A stretch of 64,000 nt of DNA from Lancefieldella parvula_C (lineage in GTDB: Bacteria > Actinomycetota > Coriobacteriia > Coriobacteriales > Atopobiaceae): contig NZ_JRND01000003.1 in NCBI RefSeq assembly GCF_000758945.1, positions 66,401 through 130,400 of the forward strand, given 5' to 3'. A program made the position numbers and the translations under genes. Of the stretch, positions 50,593 to 60,318 are shown piece by piece; position 1 is the stretch's first letter; each line of letters opens with the position of its first letter. Below the pieces are notes generated by a model. It was not told the origin of the DNA. It searched no databases and worked only from the letters and a program-made list of their open reading frames with translations.

Positions 50593-51255
50593 TTAGTTGT
50601 CCTTTTTCTTTTCGCCGAAAGAGAATTTAGACTCACTACCAGCATTAAGACGATTGATATTCTCGCGATGAGCCCAAATAACTGCCGCTGCTACAACAAA
50701 AACAGGAATGATTGCCACGGGATCCATACCAAATAGCAGGCAGAATAGTGGAATGGCAACAGCTGCGCCAATGGAGCCAAGTGATACGTACTTAGTTGGC
50801 ACGGCAAGCGTAATAAACACCGCAAGAGCTACAAGAGCAGCAAGTGGATTTACTGCAAGTCCGCCGCCAAATCCAACAGCAATTCCCTTACCGCCATGGA
50901 AATGAAGCCAAGGCGAGAAAATATGACCAAGAACGCAGCAGGCATACACAAAAGAAATGATGAGCTCAGCCTCTGCGTGATCGTTTCCCGAGACCAGAGG
51001 AGTAAATCCTTGGGCTCCCAAGAACCAACGAACCAGCATGACGCTGACAATGCCCTTACCTGCATCGCAAAGAAGCGTAAGAATACCTGCGGCCTTACCA
51101 GCGTTTCTAGCAACATTGGTAGTACCAATATTTCCTGATCCAAGTTTGCGAATATCTTCATGAGCCATAAGGCTTGCAATAATCAGACCAAATGGAATGC
51201 CACCAAGGCCAAATGCAATTAGTCCAAAAATCAGAGCAACAACAATTCCAGGCAT
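50593..51255 (-). CDS. plsY: Glycerol-3-phosphate acyltransferase PlsY
   Basis: Integral membrane enzyme of 220 residues that acylates glycerol-3-phosphate with acyl phosphate. Family motifs are IPFGLI, then GSGNIGTTNVARNAGK, HIFSPWLHFHGGKGIAVGFG (trimmed here to its core GGKGIA) and HRENINRL near the C-terminus. About five membrane helices. One-base overlap with der upstream and 2 bases from gpsA downstream. A charged tail of about 15 residues follows the last helix. Confidence 0.95.
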   Translation of the reverse strand: MPGIVVALIFGLIAFGLGGIPFGLIIASLMAHEDIRKLGSGNIGTTNVARNAGKAAGILTLLCDAGKGIVSVMLVRWFLGAQGFTPLVSGNDHAEAELIISFVYACCVLGHIFSPWLHFHGGKGIAVGFGGGLAVNPLAALVALAVFITLAVPTKYVSLGSIGAAVAIPLFCLLFGMDPVAIIPVFVVAAAVIWAHRENINRLNAGSESKFSFGEKKKDN

Positions 51256-52580
51256 TAGTTAGACTCAACCTTCTTACGGAACTTCAATCGAATAGGTGTG
51301 CCAACCAGAGAGAACTTCTCGCGAAGCCTGTTCTCAATAAAGCGCTCGTAGTTGTCATCAACAAGGTCTGGAGCGTTGCACCAGAACGAGATAACAGGAG
51401 GCTTAGAGCCCGTCTGTGTGGCGTACTGAATCTTAAGGCGACGGCCTCGGTCAGAAACCGTGTGTCCGCCTTCTCTAATCTGGGCGAGAAGCTCGTTGAG
51501 CTCGGAAGTCTTAAGCTGAAGAGCACGAGATTCTGCAGCCGAAAGAGCAGCGGCAAGCACCTTATCAATAGCGCGGCCAGTAAGTGCAGAAACGTTGATG
51601 GAAGCAATCCAAGGTGCAAAGGCCAGGCGCTTTGCTACAGAGACTGCTACCTCATCGCGCTTTGCTTCAGAATCAATAAGATCCCACTTGTTAAGCAGGA
51701 GCACCAGCGCACATCCACGCTCTACGGCCATGTTTGCAAGTTTCTGGTCCTGCTCGGTTACGCCAACAGAGGCGTCAACAACAAGAAGACAAACGTCTGC
51801 GCGGTCCATTGCCTGCAGGCCTCTGACCAGACTGTAGTACTCAACGTCCTCGTGTACCTGGCTCTTTTTGCGAATACCAGCGGTATCAACAAGACGAATG
51901 GGAGTTCCCTTCCATTCAATCATAGTGTCAATAGCGTCACGCGTAGTACCAGCAACATCAGAAACAATAGAGCGTTTCTTGTTAGCCAGTCGGTTTGCCA
52001 GCGAAGATTTGCCTACATTTGGTCGGCCGATGATGGCAAGGTTAAGAATGCCGTCATCCTCTGGCTCTTCATCAGCCTCAGGGAAAGCATTGACAATGTC
52101 GTCCAACAAATCACCAGTACCGTGACCATGTGAAGCAGACAGAGGTAGAGGCTCGCCGCAACCAAGTGCGTAGAAGTCCCATAGACCATCCTGCTCTGTA
52201 GCAGGGTTATCTTTCTTGTTGACAACCAAGAACACGGGCTTGTCGCTCTTGCGGACAATGCGTGCAACCTCTTCGTCTTCATCGGTAACGCCGGTAGAGC
52301 CATCTACCACAAAGACAATAACGTCGGCCTCTTCACACGCAAGAAGTGCCTGCTCACGAATGTGTGGAGCAAAACGATCCTGTGACTTGATAGACTCAAT
52401 GCCGCCGGTGTCAATGAGCTTAAACTCACGACCATTCCAGTCAGCGTCGTGATACGAGCGGTCTCGGGTTACTCCCCTAGACTCGTGCACAATTGCATCG
52501 CGTTTCTCGGCAATTCTATTTACCAGCGTGGACTTACCAACATTAGGGCGTCCAACAATAGCAACAATGGGCTTAGCCAT
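51255..52580 (-). CDS. der: Ribosome-assembly GTPase Der
   Basis: Double-G-domain GTPase needed for 50S subunit assembly. The two P-loops, GRPNVGKST (residues 10-18) and GRPNVGKSS (about 185-193), and two NKxD motifs (NKKD, NKWD) are present. A C-terminal KH-like domain follows. Full length at 441 residues. Gene order der-plsY-gpsA is conserved in many bacteria. The start follows AAGGTGAG. Confidence 0.97.
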   Translation of the reverse strand: MAKPIVAIVGRPNVGKSTLVNRIAEKRDAIVHESRGVTRDRSYHDADWNGREFKLIDTGGIESIKSQDRFAPHIREQALLACEEADVIVFVVDGSTGVTDEDEEVARIVRKSDKPVFLVVNKKDNPATEQDGLWDFYALGCGEPLPLSASHGHGTGDLLDDIVNAFPEADEEPEDDGILNLAIIGRPNVGKSSLANRLANKKRSIVSDVAGTTRDAIDTMIEWKGTPIRLVDTAGIRKKSQVHEDVEYYSLVRGLQAMDRADVCLLVVDASVGVTEQDQKLANMAVERGCALVLLLNKWDLIDSEAKRDEVAVSVAKRLAFAPWIASINVSALTGRAIDKVLAAALSAAESRALQLKTSELNELLAQIREGGHTVSDRGRRLKIQYATQTGSKPPVISFWCNAPDLVDDNYERFIENRLREKFSLVGTPIRLKFRKKVESN

Positions 52581-52626
52581 GTCTCACCTTTCATTCAGTT
52601 GGTTTAATAATACCAGCAATACGTGG

Positions 52627-54009
52627 CTAATCCCACTCTTTGAGCGCTTTAATGCACGACTTGGCAATGTTTGTGGGACCAGGAATTGACATGATGACTT
52701 TGGCGCCGCGAGCCTCTAGCTGCGCAGTTAAATCTGCCAGTGACATGCCGTCAAGCGTGACTTTATCAAAGTTAAACATGACCTCAGGAAGCACTACCAG
52801 AACATCTGTGAGGTCTTCAGGTACCTGGGCGAGAAGATCAACGGCGCAGATAAGTCCTGTGACATTAACGTCTCCACCAAAGAAATCGTTGCGCACGGCA
52901 AAAGTAGAAACGTTGCCATCAGCCGACCAGTCTTCACAGAAGGTCTGAATGGTTTGCTGAGCAGCCTCGCCTACAATCAGCAAAATCTTGCGAGAGCGCG
53001 CAGAAAGATAGGTATCTGCCTCATCAAGAGCGGTACGCATAGCATGACATACCTCTTCAGCTTCATCCAGAAAGCTTCTGAGCATACCAATGCCATCGTA
53101 GAACTGCGGATAGCCGTCGTAGGTGTACGCTGGCGGAATAGGTAGCTGAGCGTCTACGTAGAACTCGTCAGAGAGCTGGAAACGCGTAATGCCCAGAGAG
53201 GCGCGTGCACGCTCCTGGTAGGGCTCAACAATTTTGACTACAGAGCGGGACAGCTCCACATCATCAGAATACGAATGCGTAAAGCGTTTGGAGTCTTTGG
53301 TATAGCCAAGGGGAACAATGGCCAAAGAGGTAATCTGCTGGTGAGCCTCTACCCAGTCAAGCGTTTTATCAAGCTCTTCACCGTCATTGATATTAGGGCA
53401 CAAAACAATCTGGCCGTGGATCTCAATACCAGCGTCCATGAGTTTCTCAAGAACTTCAATGCCCCTAGCAGCACGAGCACCAATCAGATTACGGCGAACA
53501 TCAGGTGAGATTGCATGCAGCGAGACGTTCATAGGCTCAAGCTTGTGAGAAATAATGCGCTCAACGTCCTCATCGGTGAGGTTAGTGAGCGTAACAAAAT
53601 TGCCCTGCAAGAAGCTCAGACGATAATCGTCATCTCTGATTGAAAGAGAAGGGCGCATGTCTTCTGGCAGCATAGCCATAAAGCAGAACTGGCACGCGTT
53701 TACGCAGGTCTTGATGCCATCAAAGAGCACATCAACAAAGTCAACGCCCCAGTCTTCTCCGGACTCACGTTCAAGCACGCACTCATAAAGCGACTCATCA
53801 CCAGGAACAGAAACTTCAAGCTCACAGAGGGAGCCGTCGGCCTCCCAACGCCAATCAATCAGGTCTTTTGGCACCACGCCATTGACCTTCTCGATAATCA
53901 TGCCGGGCTCAAGGCCAGCCTTCCACGCAGGACTACCCTCTTCAACGGACTCAATCAGTGCGCCAAGTCCACCAGATTTTGTATTTCCGTAGTCTGCGCG
54001 CTGTTCCAT
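52627..54009 (-). CDS. DUF512/PDZ radical SAM-like protein
   Basis: An N-terminal PDZ-like domain (IESVEEGSPAWKAGLEPGMIIEKVNG, of which the first part is about residues 19-44) is followed by a radical SAM-like region. The cluster motif appears as CVNACQFCFM (about 107-116). The DUF512 C-terminal domain completes the layout. The family is commonly encoded next to der in actinobacteria and clostridia, as here. The function is not known; iron-sulfur chemistry is likely. The start overlaps the ispH stop region. Confidence 0.85.
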   Translation of the reverse strand: MEQRADYGNTKSGGLGALIESVEEGSPAWKAGLEPGMIIEKVNGVVPKDLIDWRWEADGSLCELEVSVPGDESLYECVLERESGEDWGVDFVDVLFDGIKTCVNACQFCFMAMLPEDMRPSLSIRDDDYRLSFLQGNFVTLTNLTDEDVERIISHKLEPMNVSLHAISPDVRRNLIGARAARGIEVLEKLMDAGIEIHGQIVLCPNINDGEELDKTLDWVEAHQQITSLAIVPLGYTKDSKRFTHSYSDDVELSRSVVKIVEPYQERARASLGITRFQLSDEFYVDAQLPIPPAYTYDGYPQFYDGIGMLRSFLDEAEEVCHAMRTALDEADTYLSARSRKILLIVGEAAQQTIQTFCEDWSADGNVSTFAVRNDFFGGDVNVTGLICAVDLLAQVPEDLTDVLVVLPEVMFNFDKVTLDGMSLADLTAQLEARGAKVIMSIPGPTNIAKSCIKALKEWD

Positions 54010-54010
54010 A

Positions 54011-54865
54011 TTAGGCGCCTACGATTTGTTCAATAGCTGATTTAACTGCATTGATATGAGCTTCCGGCGTAGAAGCGCCGGCGGTAATACCAATATGCTC
54101 TGCTCCCTCAAACCAAGAAGCTTGCAGCTCATCAGCGCCTTCAATGTGATAGGTTGCGGGGCAATACAGCTTGGAAATCTCTGCTAAGCGAGTGGTATTT
54201 GCAGAAATTCTGCCGCCAATAATAATCATGACGTCGGACTCTTTTGCAAGCCTCATGCACGAGTCCTGGTGGCCTGCGGTGGCCTCACAGATGGTATTCA
54301 TGACACGAAGCTCATCAACAAGCGGAAGTACCGCGTTAACCACCTCAGAAAGCTTTGCGGCGCTCATGGTGGTCTGAACCACCAGACCAACCTTCTTTGC
54401 AGCTCTCATAACGTCCGCCTGAGCGGCAACCTGTTCCACGGAGTCTATGGCCAAAGATCCTGGCACGTGCGCCAGTGTAGCCTCTACCTCAGGATGTCCG
54501 GACTCTCCCACCACGTACACGGCATAGCCCTGCTTGGCGAGAAGTTCTGCGGCTCCGTGAGCCTTCTTCACAAACGGGCAGGTTGCATCTAACACGTCAA
54601 CACAGCCGTCCTTGGCAATCTGCTCCTCTTGAGGGGTTACGCCATGAGTGCGCAACAATAGTGCACTTCCTGCAGCTTCAGAAGCGGAATCAACAACCTC
54701 TACGCCCTGGTCTTTAAGGGACGTGACAACGCGAGGGTTATGGATAAGCGGACCAAGCGTGCGTACGGGAGCATGAGCATCTTTGACGGCCTGCTGGACC
54801 ATCTGAAGAGCTCTTTCTACGCCGTAACAAGCGCCTGCTTCGTCAGCAATTCTAATAGTAGGCAC
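54011..54865 (-). CDS. ispH: 4-hydroxy-3-methylbut-2-enyl diphosphate reductase IspH
   Basis: Last enzyme of the MEP isoprenoid pathway, making IPP and DMAPP with a [4Fe-4S] cluster. The three cluster cysteines are in GACYGVERA (C13), ATCPFVKKAH (near 95) and TICEATAGHQ (near 193). HGVTPQE and the catalytic Glu region are present. GTG start at 54865, seven bases after AAGGAA. Product DMAPP feeds MiaA. It follows cmk-plsC by 3 bases. Confidence 0.96.
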   Translation of the reverse strand: MPTIRIADEAGACYGVERALQMVQQAVKDAHAPVRTLGPLIHNPRVVTSLKDQGVEVVDSASEAAGSALLLRTHGVTPQEEQIAKDGCVDVLDATCPFVKKAHGAAELLAKQGYAVYVVGESGHPEVEATLAHVPGSLAIDSVEQVAAQADVMRAAKKVGLVVQTTMSAAKLSEVVNAVLPLVDELRVMNTICEATAGHQDSCMRLAKESDVMIIIGGRISANTTRLAEISKLYCPATYHIEGADELQASWFEGAEHIGITAGASTPEAHINAVKSAIEQIVGA

Positions 54866-54868
54866 GAA

Positions 54869-56413
54869 CTAATTCCTTCCGGGATGCTCTTTGAGCATTG
54901 CATCTCTCAGTTCGTATACCCGCTCCATGGCCATCTCTTCCATCTCTTTTGCCTGATCTTTACGCTTTGTAGAAGTCAGATCACTAAAAGAGACCTTCTG
55001 ACCTGCGCGAAGATAAACCTTAACAGGCTTAACCAGAGGTGAACCTTTTTTCTTAATATCAAGTGCGCCAATGATTGCCAGAGGCTGCACATCTACCTTA
55101 GCAAGCTGGGCGATAAGCGCAAAACCACCGTGAGTTTCTCCACGCTCTGTATTGCTTCTGACTCTTGTACCCTCAGGGTAAATGAGAAGCATTTCTCCTC
55201 TAGAAAGCGCTGTAGTGGCACGACGAATTGCCTTCATATCGGCAGTTCCGCGGTCTACTGGAATGCCACCTAGTCTAGAAAGCGCCCACTGAAGTGGTTT
55301 GAATTTGTTGAACTCGCTCTTGTAGATGGTTCTAACGGGAATGCCATGAACAAACAGGTGGACAACAGTAACAATAGGGTCCAAGAAGGTTGGGTGGTTC
55401 ATGATAAGAACACGAGGGGTCTTATCACCAACAAAGAGCTGGTCATTGTCCCAACGCCACCTGAACCAAATTTTTGTAATCAGTCCAAGCACGCTGACTG
55501 CCAGCCACTTAAAGAACTTGGCAGGAGCTGGAAAATCAGCAAGCGCGGTATCGTAATAATCGTCAAACGAGTTTCCACCAAAAGGGCGCAAACGCTTAGA
55601 TGCTGCCGCTATAGATGATTTTTTCTCGGAGCGCTTAGGCTTTTCTGTGTGAGACTTCCCGCCATCAGAAGAGTTACCCTCTGATTCATTTCCCTGGTGA
55701 GAAGACCTGTGGTTACGAGCATCTCTATTTCCAAGACCTGGATGCAAGGCAATAATGGCTGCAATAACCTCTTCAACAGAAAGCGCAGAAGAGTCAATGT
55801 GATGAGCGTCTTCTGCAGCGCGAAGAGGTGCTGCCTTACGCTCAGAGTCAGCCTTATCACGAGCCTTGATGTCTTCGAGGATCTTCTCCTCACTCTTTGC
55901 ATCTACCTTGGCATCATTGCCAGTAGCTGCGTCTCCACCCTGGCGCTGAACAGCGCGACGATGTGCGCGTGCTGCAGGATCTGCGGTCAAGAAAACCTTT
56001 ACATCTGCCTCGGGGAATACCACGGTGCCAATGTCACGGCCTTCTGCGACTACATCGCCATTCTCGCCAGCGCGACGCTGAAGCGTGACCATAGCTTCGC
56101 GAACCTCAGGAATAGCCGCAACAGCACTGACGTTTCTGTCTACCTCTGGGGTACGAATCTCTGCCGTAACGTTTGAGCCGTTTGCGAAGACGGTCTGGCC
56201 GTTTGCGGAGTTTCCAAACGAGATGCTAATGCTGCGTGCAACCTGAATGATTTTCTCGGTATCAGTCATATCAATGCCCTGACGCAGGCATTCTACAGTT
56301 ACCGAGCGATACATTGCACCCGTATCAAGAAAGATCAGATCCAGGCGATCAGAAAGTGCACGAGCAACCGTAGACTTTCCGGAGCCTGCTGGGCCGTCAA
56401 TAGCAACAATCAT
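54869..56413 (-). CDS. cmk: Fused cytidylate kinase and 1-acylglycerol-3-phosphate acyltransferase
   Basis: A 514-residue fusion. Residues 1 to about 225 are a complete cytidylate kinase (P-loop GPAGSGKST 7-15, DTGAMYR 30-36, EGRDIGTVVFP 124-134). Residues 230-275 are a polar, Ser/Lys-rich linker. Residues 290-514 are a PlsC-type acyltransferase with NHPTFLD (339-345) and YPEGTR (412-417). Cmk makes CDP; PlsC makes phosphatidic acid, so the fusion joins nucleotide and lipid steps. The frame is continuous and both active sites look intact. One-base overlap with the phosphatase gene upstream. Confidence 0.93.
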   Translation of the reverse strand: MIVAIDGPAGSGKSTVARALSDRLDLIFLDTGAMYRSVTVECLRQGIDMTDTEKIIQVARSISISFGNSANGQTVFANGSNVTAEIRTPEVDRNVSAVAAIPEVREAMVTLQRRAGENGDVVAEGRDIGTVVFPEADVKVFLTADPAARAHRRAVQRQGGDAATGNDAKVDAKSEEKILEDIKARDKADSERKAAPLRAAEDAHHIDSSALSVEEVIAAIIALHPGLGNRDARNHRSSHQGNESEGNSSDGGKSHTEKPKRSEKKSSIAAASKRLRPFGGNSFDDYYDTALADFPAPAKFFKWLAVSVLGLITKIWFRWRWDNDQLFVGDKTPRVLIMNHPTFLDPIVTVVHLFVHGIPVRTIYKSEFNKFKPLQWALSRLGGIPVDRGTADMKAIRRATTALSRGEMLLIYPEGTRVRSNTERGETHGGFALIAQLAKVDVQPLAIIGALDIKKKGSPLVKPVKVYLRAGQKVSFSDLTSTKRKDQAKEMEEMAMERVYELRDAMLKEHPGRN

Positions 56414-57123
56414 TACTTATCCCCCTCGGTGACACCCCAAATGTCACGAAAATCGTAAAAACTTGTCTCAGTGGAACGACGAATAACCTCTTCTGGATCA
56501 AGGTTAAATCCACCAAGCTTGAAATCAGAACCGCCTGTACTAGTAAAGAAGATTGAAGAGACATTTGCAAGATGTACATTCCAGCTTGAACTACCTGGGA
56601 TGCCAAAAATTTCCGCCATCATAGAGCGCAGGTAGCCGCCGTGAGAAATACAAACCGTGCGTCCAGAGAGGTTGGAAAACTCGTTAAGAATGTTGCGACA
56701 CCTGCTTCTTACCTGCTCATATGACTCAGCTTCTGGAGCAGGTATAGAGTGACCGTTTTCATCTGAGGCCCAAGGAAACGTAAGGCCATAGGGCTTTAAA
56801 ATCTCTTCTGCATCAGCAAAACGCTTGCTTTCTAGAATGCCAAAATCCATCTCTGCAAGGTCATCTTTTACCTCACAAGGAATACCAAGCTCGGTGGCAG
56901 CCATCTGGGCCATGTCTTTGCAGCGAGACAATGGAGAGGTCCAAATTCTATCTGGATGAAATGCAACAAGTGCACGAACAGCGTGTTCGCGCTGTTCAAC
57001 GCCATGCTCGGTAAGCTCAACGTCTCTTCTGCCGCTGAAAAAGCGCTGTGTATTAGCCACACTCTCTGGGTGGCGCATAAACAAAATGCGATGAACCTGA
57101 GCTGGAACTTCAAATGGCTGCAT
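56413..57123 (-). CDS. Histidine phosphatase superfamily protein
   Basis: A 236-residue member of the phosphoglycerate mutase-like group. The catalytic RHP is in FMRHPESVANTQRF (His18, with the usual RHG replaced by RHP), a second His is in ISHGGYLRS (about 178), and SPLSRCKD gives the substrate Arg. The family contains phosphatases of small molecules such as alpha-ribazole or sugar phosphates. It precedes cmk-plsC with a one-base overlap. AGGAG precedes the ATG. Substrate unknown. Confidence 0.85.
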   Translation of the reverse strand: MQPFEVPAQVHRILFMRHPESVANTQRFFSGRRDVELTEHGVEQREHAVRALVAFHPDRIWTSPLSRCKDMAQMAATELGIPCEVKDDLAEMDFGILESKRFADAEEILKPYGLTFPWASDENGHSIPAPEAESYEQVRSRCRNILNEFSNLSGRTVCISHGGYLRSMMAEIFGIPGSSSWNVHLANVSSIFFTSTGGSDFKLGGFNLDPEEVIRRSTETSFYDFRDIWGVTEGDK

Positions 57124-57187
57124 TATGTCTCCTCTCTGGGCGTGTTTGAGCTGTTTGACGTGCGCTTAGAAATCGTACGACTAGTAA

Positions 57188-58027
57188 TTACTTGCTGGCA
57201 TGTAAAGGCATGATGGGAGAAGCACCAGGCTCTCTACCAATAGTGCGCTCCAGAGCGGTAACTTCCTCTTCTGTAAGAAGTCTCCACTGTCCCTCTTTAA
57301 CGCCTGTAAGATGGAGCGGCCCAAACGTGTCTCTGTGGAGTGCAAGAACTCTATGGTGAACAGCCAGAAGCATCTTTTTGACCTGGTGCTTTCTGCCTTC
57401 TCTAATAGTTACACTGACCAGGGAGTTTGGCTCTCCTCCACCGGTTTTTCCTAAACCCTGTGGGGCGAGAAGTGCCTTCATCTTGGCATTGTTGGAAACA
57501 ATCTCAACCTCAGCAGGGGCTGCAGGACCGTCTTCAAGCTCAATACCTTCGCGCAGGAGATTTAGCTGCTCTTCTGTAGGTGTACCTACTACATGAGCAA
57601 CATAGTGCTTCCATACATGCTTTGAGGGATGCAAAAGCTCTTGTGCCATCTGACCATCGGTAGTGAAGAACAAAAGACCCGTGGTATCCATATCAAGACG
57701 TCCAACAGGGAAAAGTCCCGGGTATGAGTCAGTGGGAACCATGTCCACAATGGTTGGTCTACCCTGAGGGTCTTTCATAGTAGTTAAGTACCCTGCAGGT
57801 TTGTTGAGCATCAAGTAGACGGGTTTCTCGGCAATTGAGCAGACAATACCGTCAACTGCAACAACATCTACCAGCGGATCAACCTTACTGCCAAGCTCGG
57901 TGACTACCTGGCCGTTTACCGTGACGCGACCAGAGGTCATCAGGCGCTCAGAGCCACGACGGCTAGCCACTCCCGCACGCGCCAAAAAGCGCTGCAGGCG
58001 CATGGGGACAATACGCTCTTCTGCCAC
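57188..58027 (-). CDS. Pseudouridine synthase, RluB/RsuA family
   Basis: Modifies 23S or 16S rRNA. An N-terminal S4 RNA-binding domain (about 8-65, RLQRFLARAGVASRRGSERL) precedes the catalytic domain. The catalytic Asp is in GRLDMDTTGLLFFT (about residue 117), and an EGRKHQVKKM segment lies near 212. The GTG at 58027 follows scpB by 3 bases; the ATG at 58003 is an alternative start. The scpA-scpB-rluB order is conserved in Gram-positive bacteria, which favours RluB. Confidence 0.92.
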   Translation of the reverse strand: MAEERIVPMRLQRFLARAGVASRRGSERLMTSGRVTVNGQVVTELGSKVDPLVDVVAVDGIVCSIAEKPVYLMLNKPAGYLTTMKDPQGRPTIVDMVPTDSYPGLFPVGRLDMDTTGLLFFTTDGQMAQELLHPSKHVWKHYVAHVVGTPTEEQLNLLREGIELEDGPAAPAEVEIVSNNAKMKALLAPQGLGKTGGGEPNSLVSVTIREGRKHQVKKMLLAVHHRVLALHRDTFGPLHLTGVKEGQWRLLTEEEVTALERTIGREPGASPIMPLHASK

Positions 58028-58030
58028 GGC

Positions 58031-58705
58031 TTATGCATCCTCTTGCGTATCGTAGCTGTCTCCCAAAAGAGAACGCTCATCGTCAATGTCTTCTGCGGCT
58101 TCTTCAAGCGTTGAAGTGAAGCTTCTGCCAGAGAGCCTCTCGCGAATAAACTGCTTGGACTCCTCGTCAGGAGCAAAATCTTCCAGCGGCGGCAACTCTC
58201 GCAAAGACTTGAGACCAAAGCGCTCTAAGAAAAGGGCTGTTGTGCCATAGAGAATGGCTTGTCCCCTATCTGCCTCTTTGCCCACTTCACGTACAAGGTT
58301 TTTCTCGCGAAGTGAAGAGATGACACCATCAGAGTTAACACCACGAATAGCACGGACGCCTTCACGAGTAACGGGCTGGTGATAAGCAATAACCGCCAGC
58401 GTCTCAAGCGCTGCCTGAGAAAGGCGACGCGTATCCCAGGAGAGCACAAAATCGCTGACCAGCTGATGGTGAGCTGGGTGCGTAAAGAGACGCCAACCGC
58501 CGGCTACCTCCCTGAGCTGAAATCCCCTGTTACAGCGCGTATACTCCTCTGCAAGCTCTTTGAGCGCTTGTGCAACCTCGGCAGGAGCTGCATTGGTGAC
58601 CTTGGAAAAGTCGGCCGTGGTGATTGCATCTGTTGCAACCAAAAGCAGTGATTCTAGTGCGCCTTTGAGCGACTCGGAATCTAAATAGGTAAGCTCTTCT
58701 GCCAT
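58031..58705 (-). CDS. scpB: Segregation and condensation protein B
   Basis: ScpB is the winged-helix (kite) dimer partner of ScpA in the SMC-ScpAB condensin. The 224 residues include the two winged-helix units, with the conserved SQAALETLAVIAYHQPVTR and IRGVNSDGVI segments. An acidic C-terminal tail of about 35 residues follows. It lies 3 bases after scpA. No smc gene is in the window. Confidence 0.96.
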   Translation of the reverse strand: MAEELTYLDSESLKGALESLLLVATDAITTADFSKVTNAAPAEVAQALKELAEEYTRCNRGFQLREVAGGWRLFTHPAHHQLVSDFVLSWDTRRLSQAALETLAVIAYHQPVTREGVRAIRGVNSDGVISSLREKNLVREVGKEADRGQAILYGTTALFLERFGLKSLRELPPLEDFAPDEESKQFIRERLSGRSFTSTLEEAAEDIDDERSLLGDSYDTQEDA

Positions 58706-58708
58706 AAG

Positions 58709-59638
58709 TTATTCCGCCTCTTTCTGTGCTTCATCGGGCGTTTGAGTTAACGATAAAAGCGTCTGTTGGACATCATCGAGTGCGTTTTGAGACAAGTTAA
58801 ATCCTTCAAGGTCTGGCTCATCACCAGATAGTTCTTCTAGTTCCAAAAGAACTGACTCATCAAGCTGGTATGAATCAGCGCCTTCTATGTGCTCAATCTC
58901 AATCTCGCCAAAGATAACATCCTGCTGAACACGAACAAGACCGCGCTTAAAGAGCTCAAGTACTGCCAAAAAGTTTGCAACCACAATCTCAGGCGTATCT
59001 TGACCGTCTAAAAGCTCAGAAAACGTCACCTTGCCCTTAGAGCGCGTGAGTCGGTCCACAGAAGCTACCGTCAGAGCTACTGGGAGCCTTTTTGGCGCCA
59101 CATGTTCTGCTTCAAGCAAGAATGTCTCACGTTTTGAGTCAATGTCCGCACAAATGACAGCAAGGCTTCTGAGGGTAATGCCCTCAAGATAGTCTGGCAT
59201 AAGGTTCAAGAAATCAGGATCTGGGCCCACTGAGCGTGGGAACATGTACGATTCTGCTTCCATACGACTACCTAGCGCAGCACCCGCATTTCTGAACTGC
59301 TTATAGGCAATAAGGCGAGCAATAAGAACTTCTCGCGCCTCATCAGGAGAAAGCCCGTCAAGCTCGTCATCATACTCATCTTCATCGTATGAGCTTTTGA
59401 GCGAAACGTCTTGAGGCACCAAGGCGTGAGCTTTCATGTCCAAAAGTGTTGACGCAACAAGGACAAAGTCACTGGCAACGTCTAGGTCAAGCTCTTCCAT
59501 GGCGTCCACTTCTGCCAGGTACTGATCAGCAACCTCAGAGATAGAAATAGAGCCAATAGCAACTTTTTGCCTACTTACTAGCTGAAGCAGCAGGTCAAAC
59601 GGGCCAGAATATGTTGCAGTGTTTACTTTGTACGACAT
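58709..59638 (-). CDS. scpA: Segregation and condensation protein A
   Basis: ScpA is the kleisin that bridges SMC heads. The N-terminal helical part (YSGPFDLLLQLVSRQKVAIGSI) and the C-terminal winged-helix region (about 205-265) are recognisable, joined by an acidic linker. At 309 residues it is somewhat longer than Bacillus ScpA because of an acidic C-terminal extension. It overlaps the site-2 protease stop by one base, linking envelope and chromosome genes in one transcript. Confidence 0.95.
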   Translation of the reverse strand: MSYKVNTATYSGPFDLLLQLVSRQKVAIGSISISEVADQYLAEVDAMEELDLDVASDFVLVASTLLDMKAHALVPQDVSLKSSYDEDEYDDELDGLSPDEAREVLIARLIAYKQFRNAGAALGSRMEAESYMFPRSVGPDPDFLNLMPDYLEGITLRSLAVICADIDSKRETFLLEAEHVAPKRLPVALTVASVDRLTRSKGKVTFSELLDGQDTPEIVVANFLAVLELFKRGLVRVQQDVIFGEIEIEHIEGADSYQLDESVLLELEELSGDEPDLEGFNLSQNALDDVQQTLLSLTQTPDEAQKEAE

Positions 59639-60318
59639 TAGATAATTCTCGCAAGCAGGCTCAAAATGACGTTAGAAATGCCCCCAATAATGGACGAGAA
59701 AAAGCCGGGCGCAAAGAACATGAGTCCCACTACAGCAATCATGCAATAGGGCTCGATGGCATAGACCTTTTGACGGTTTTTCTCGCCAAGAAAATAGAGT
59801 AGTAGCTTAGATCCGTCCAAAGGCGGAATTGGCAGCATGTTAAAGACAGCCAGACTTACGTTGATCTGAATGTAGAAGATTACCAGCGAAGAAACGTAGT
59901 ACATTACCAGCGGATTATATGCCGCACCAAATGCAACAGCTAGCGCGTTGAGCAAACGCAATAAGAGTGCGCCGAGAAACGCCTGCAAGATGTTAGAAGC
60001 TGGACCTGCGAGTGCTACAAGAATCTCGTCACGACGACGATCTTTGAGGTAGTTGGGGTTATAGGGAACGGGCTTTGCGTAACCAAAGCTAGGACCACCC
60101 ATCAATACCAACATAAACGGTAAAAGAACCGTACCGAACAAGTCAATGTGTGCCAGTGGATTGAGCGTCAAACGGCCAGACATTTTAGCGGTAGGATCTC
60201 CGCACTTGTATGCCACAAAGCCATGCGCAACCTCGTGAACCACAATGGCAAAAATTACCAGCGCAAATTCAGCGAGCGTTGTCAAAAGCGATGGAACTGA
60301 TGTTAAAGCAGTTGGCAC
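59638..60318 (-). CDS. Site-2 protease family membrane metalloprotease (M50)
   Basis: A membrane zinc protease of the M50/S2P group. The zinc motif HEVAH is at residues 28-32 and the third ligand is in NMLPIPPLDGSKLLLY. Five to six membrane helices. There is no PDZ domain, so it is the short type rather than RseP. The GTG at 60318, five to six bases after AAGGA, gives 226 residues; the longer in-frame reading from 60369 lacks a site. Short S2P genes are often neighbours of scpA in Gram-positives. Substrate unknown. Confidence 0.88.
   Translation of the reverse strand: MPTALTSVPSLLTTLAEFALVIFAIVVHEVAHGFVAYKCGDPTAKMSGRLTLNPLAHIDLFGTVLLPFMLVLMGGPSFGYAKPVPYNPNYLKDRRRDEILVALAGPASNILQAFLGALLLRLLNALAVAFGAAYNPLVMYYVSSLVIFYIQINVSLAVFNMLPIPPLDGSKLLLYFLGEKNRQKVYAIEPYCMIAVVGLMFFAPGFFSSIIGGISNVILSLLARII

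Noticed and set aside
51192..52133. 313-codon + frame opposite plsY/der
   Set aside because: Shadow of conserved essential genes.
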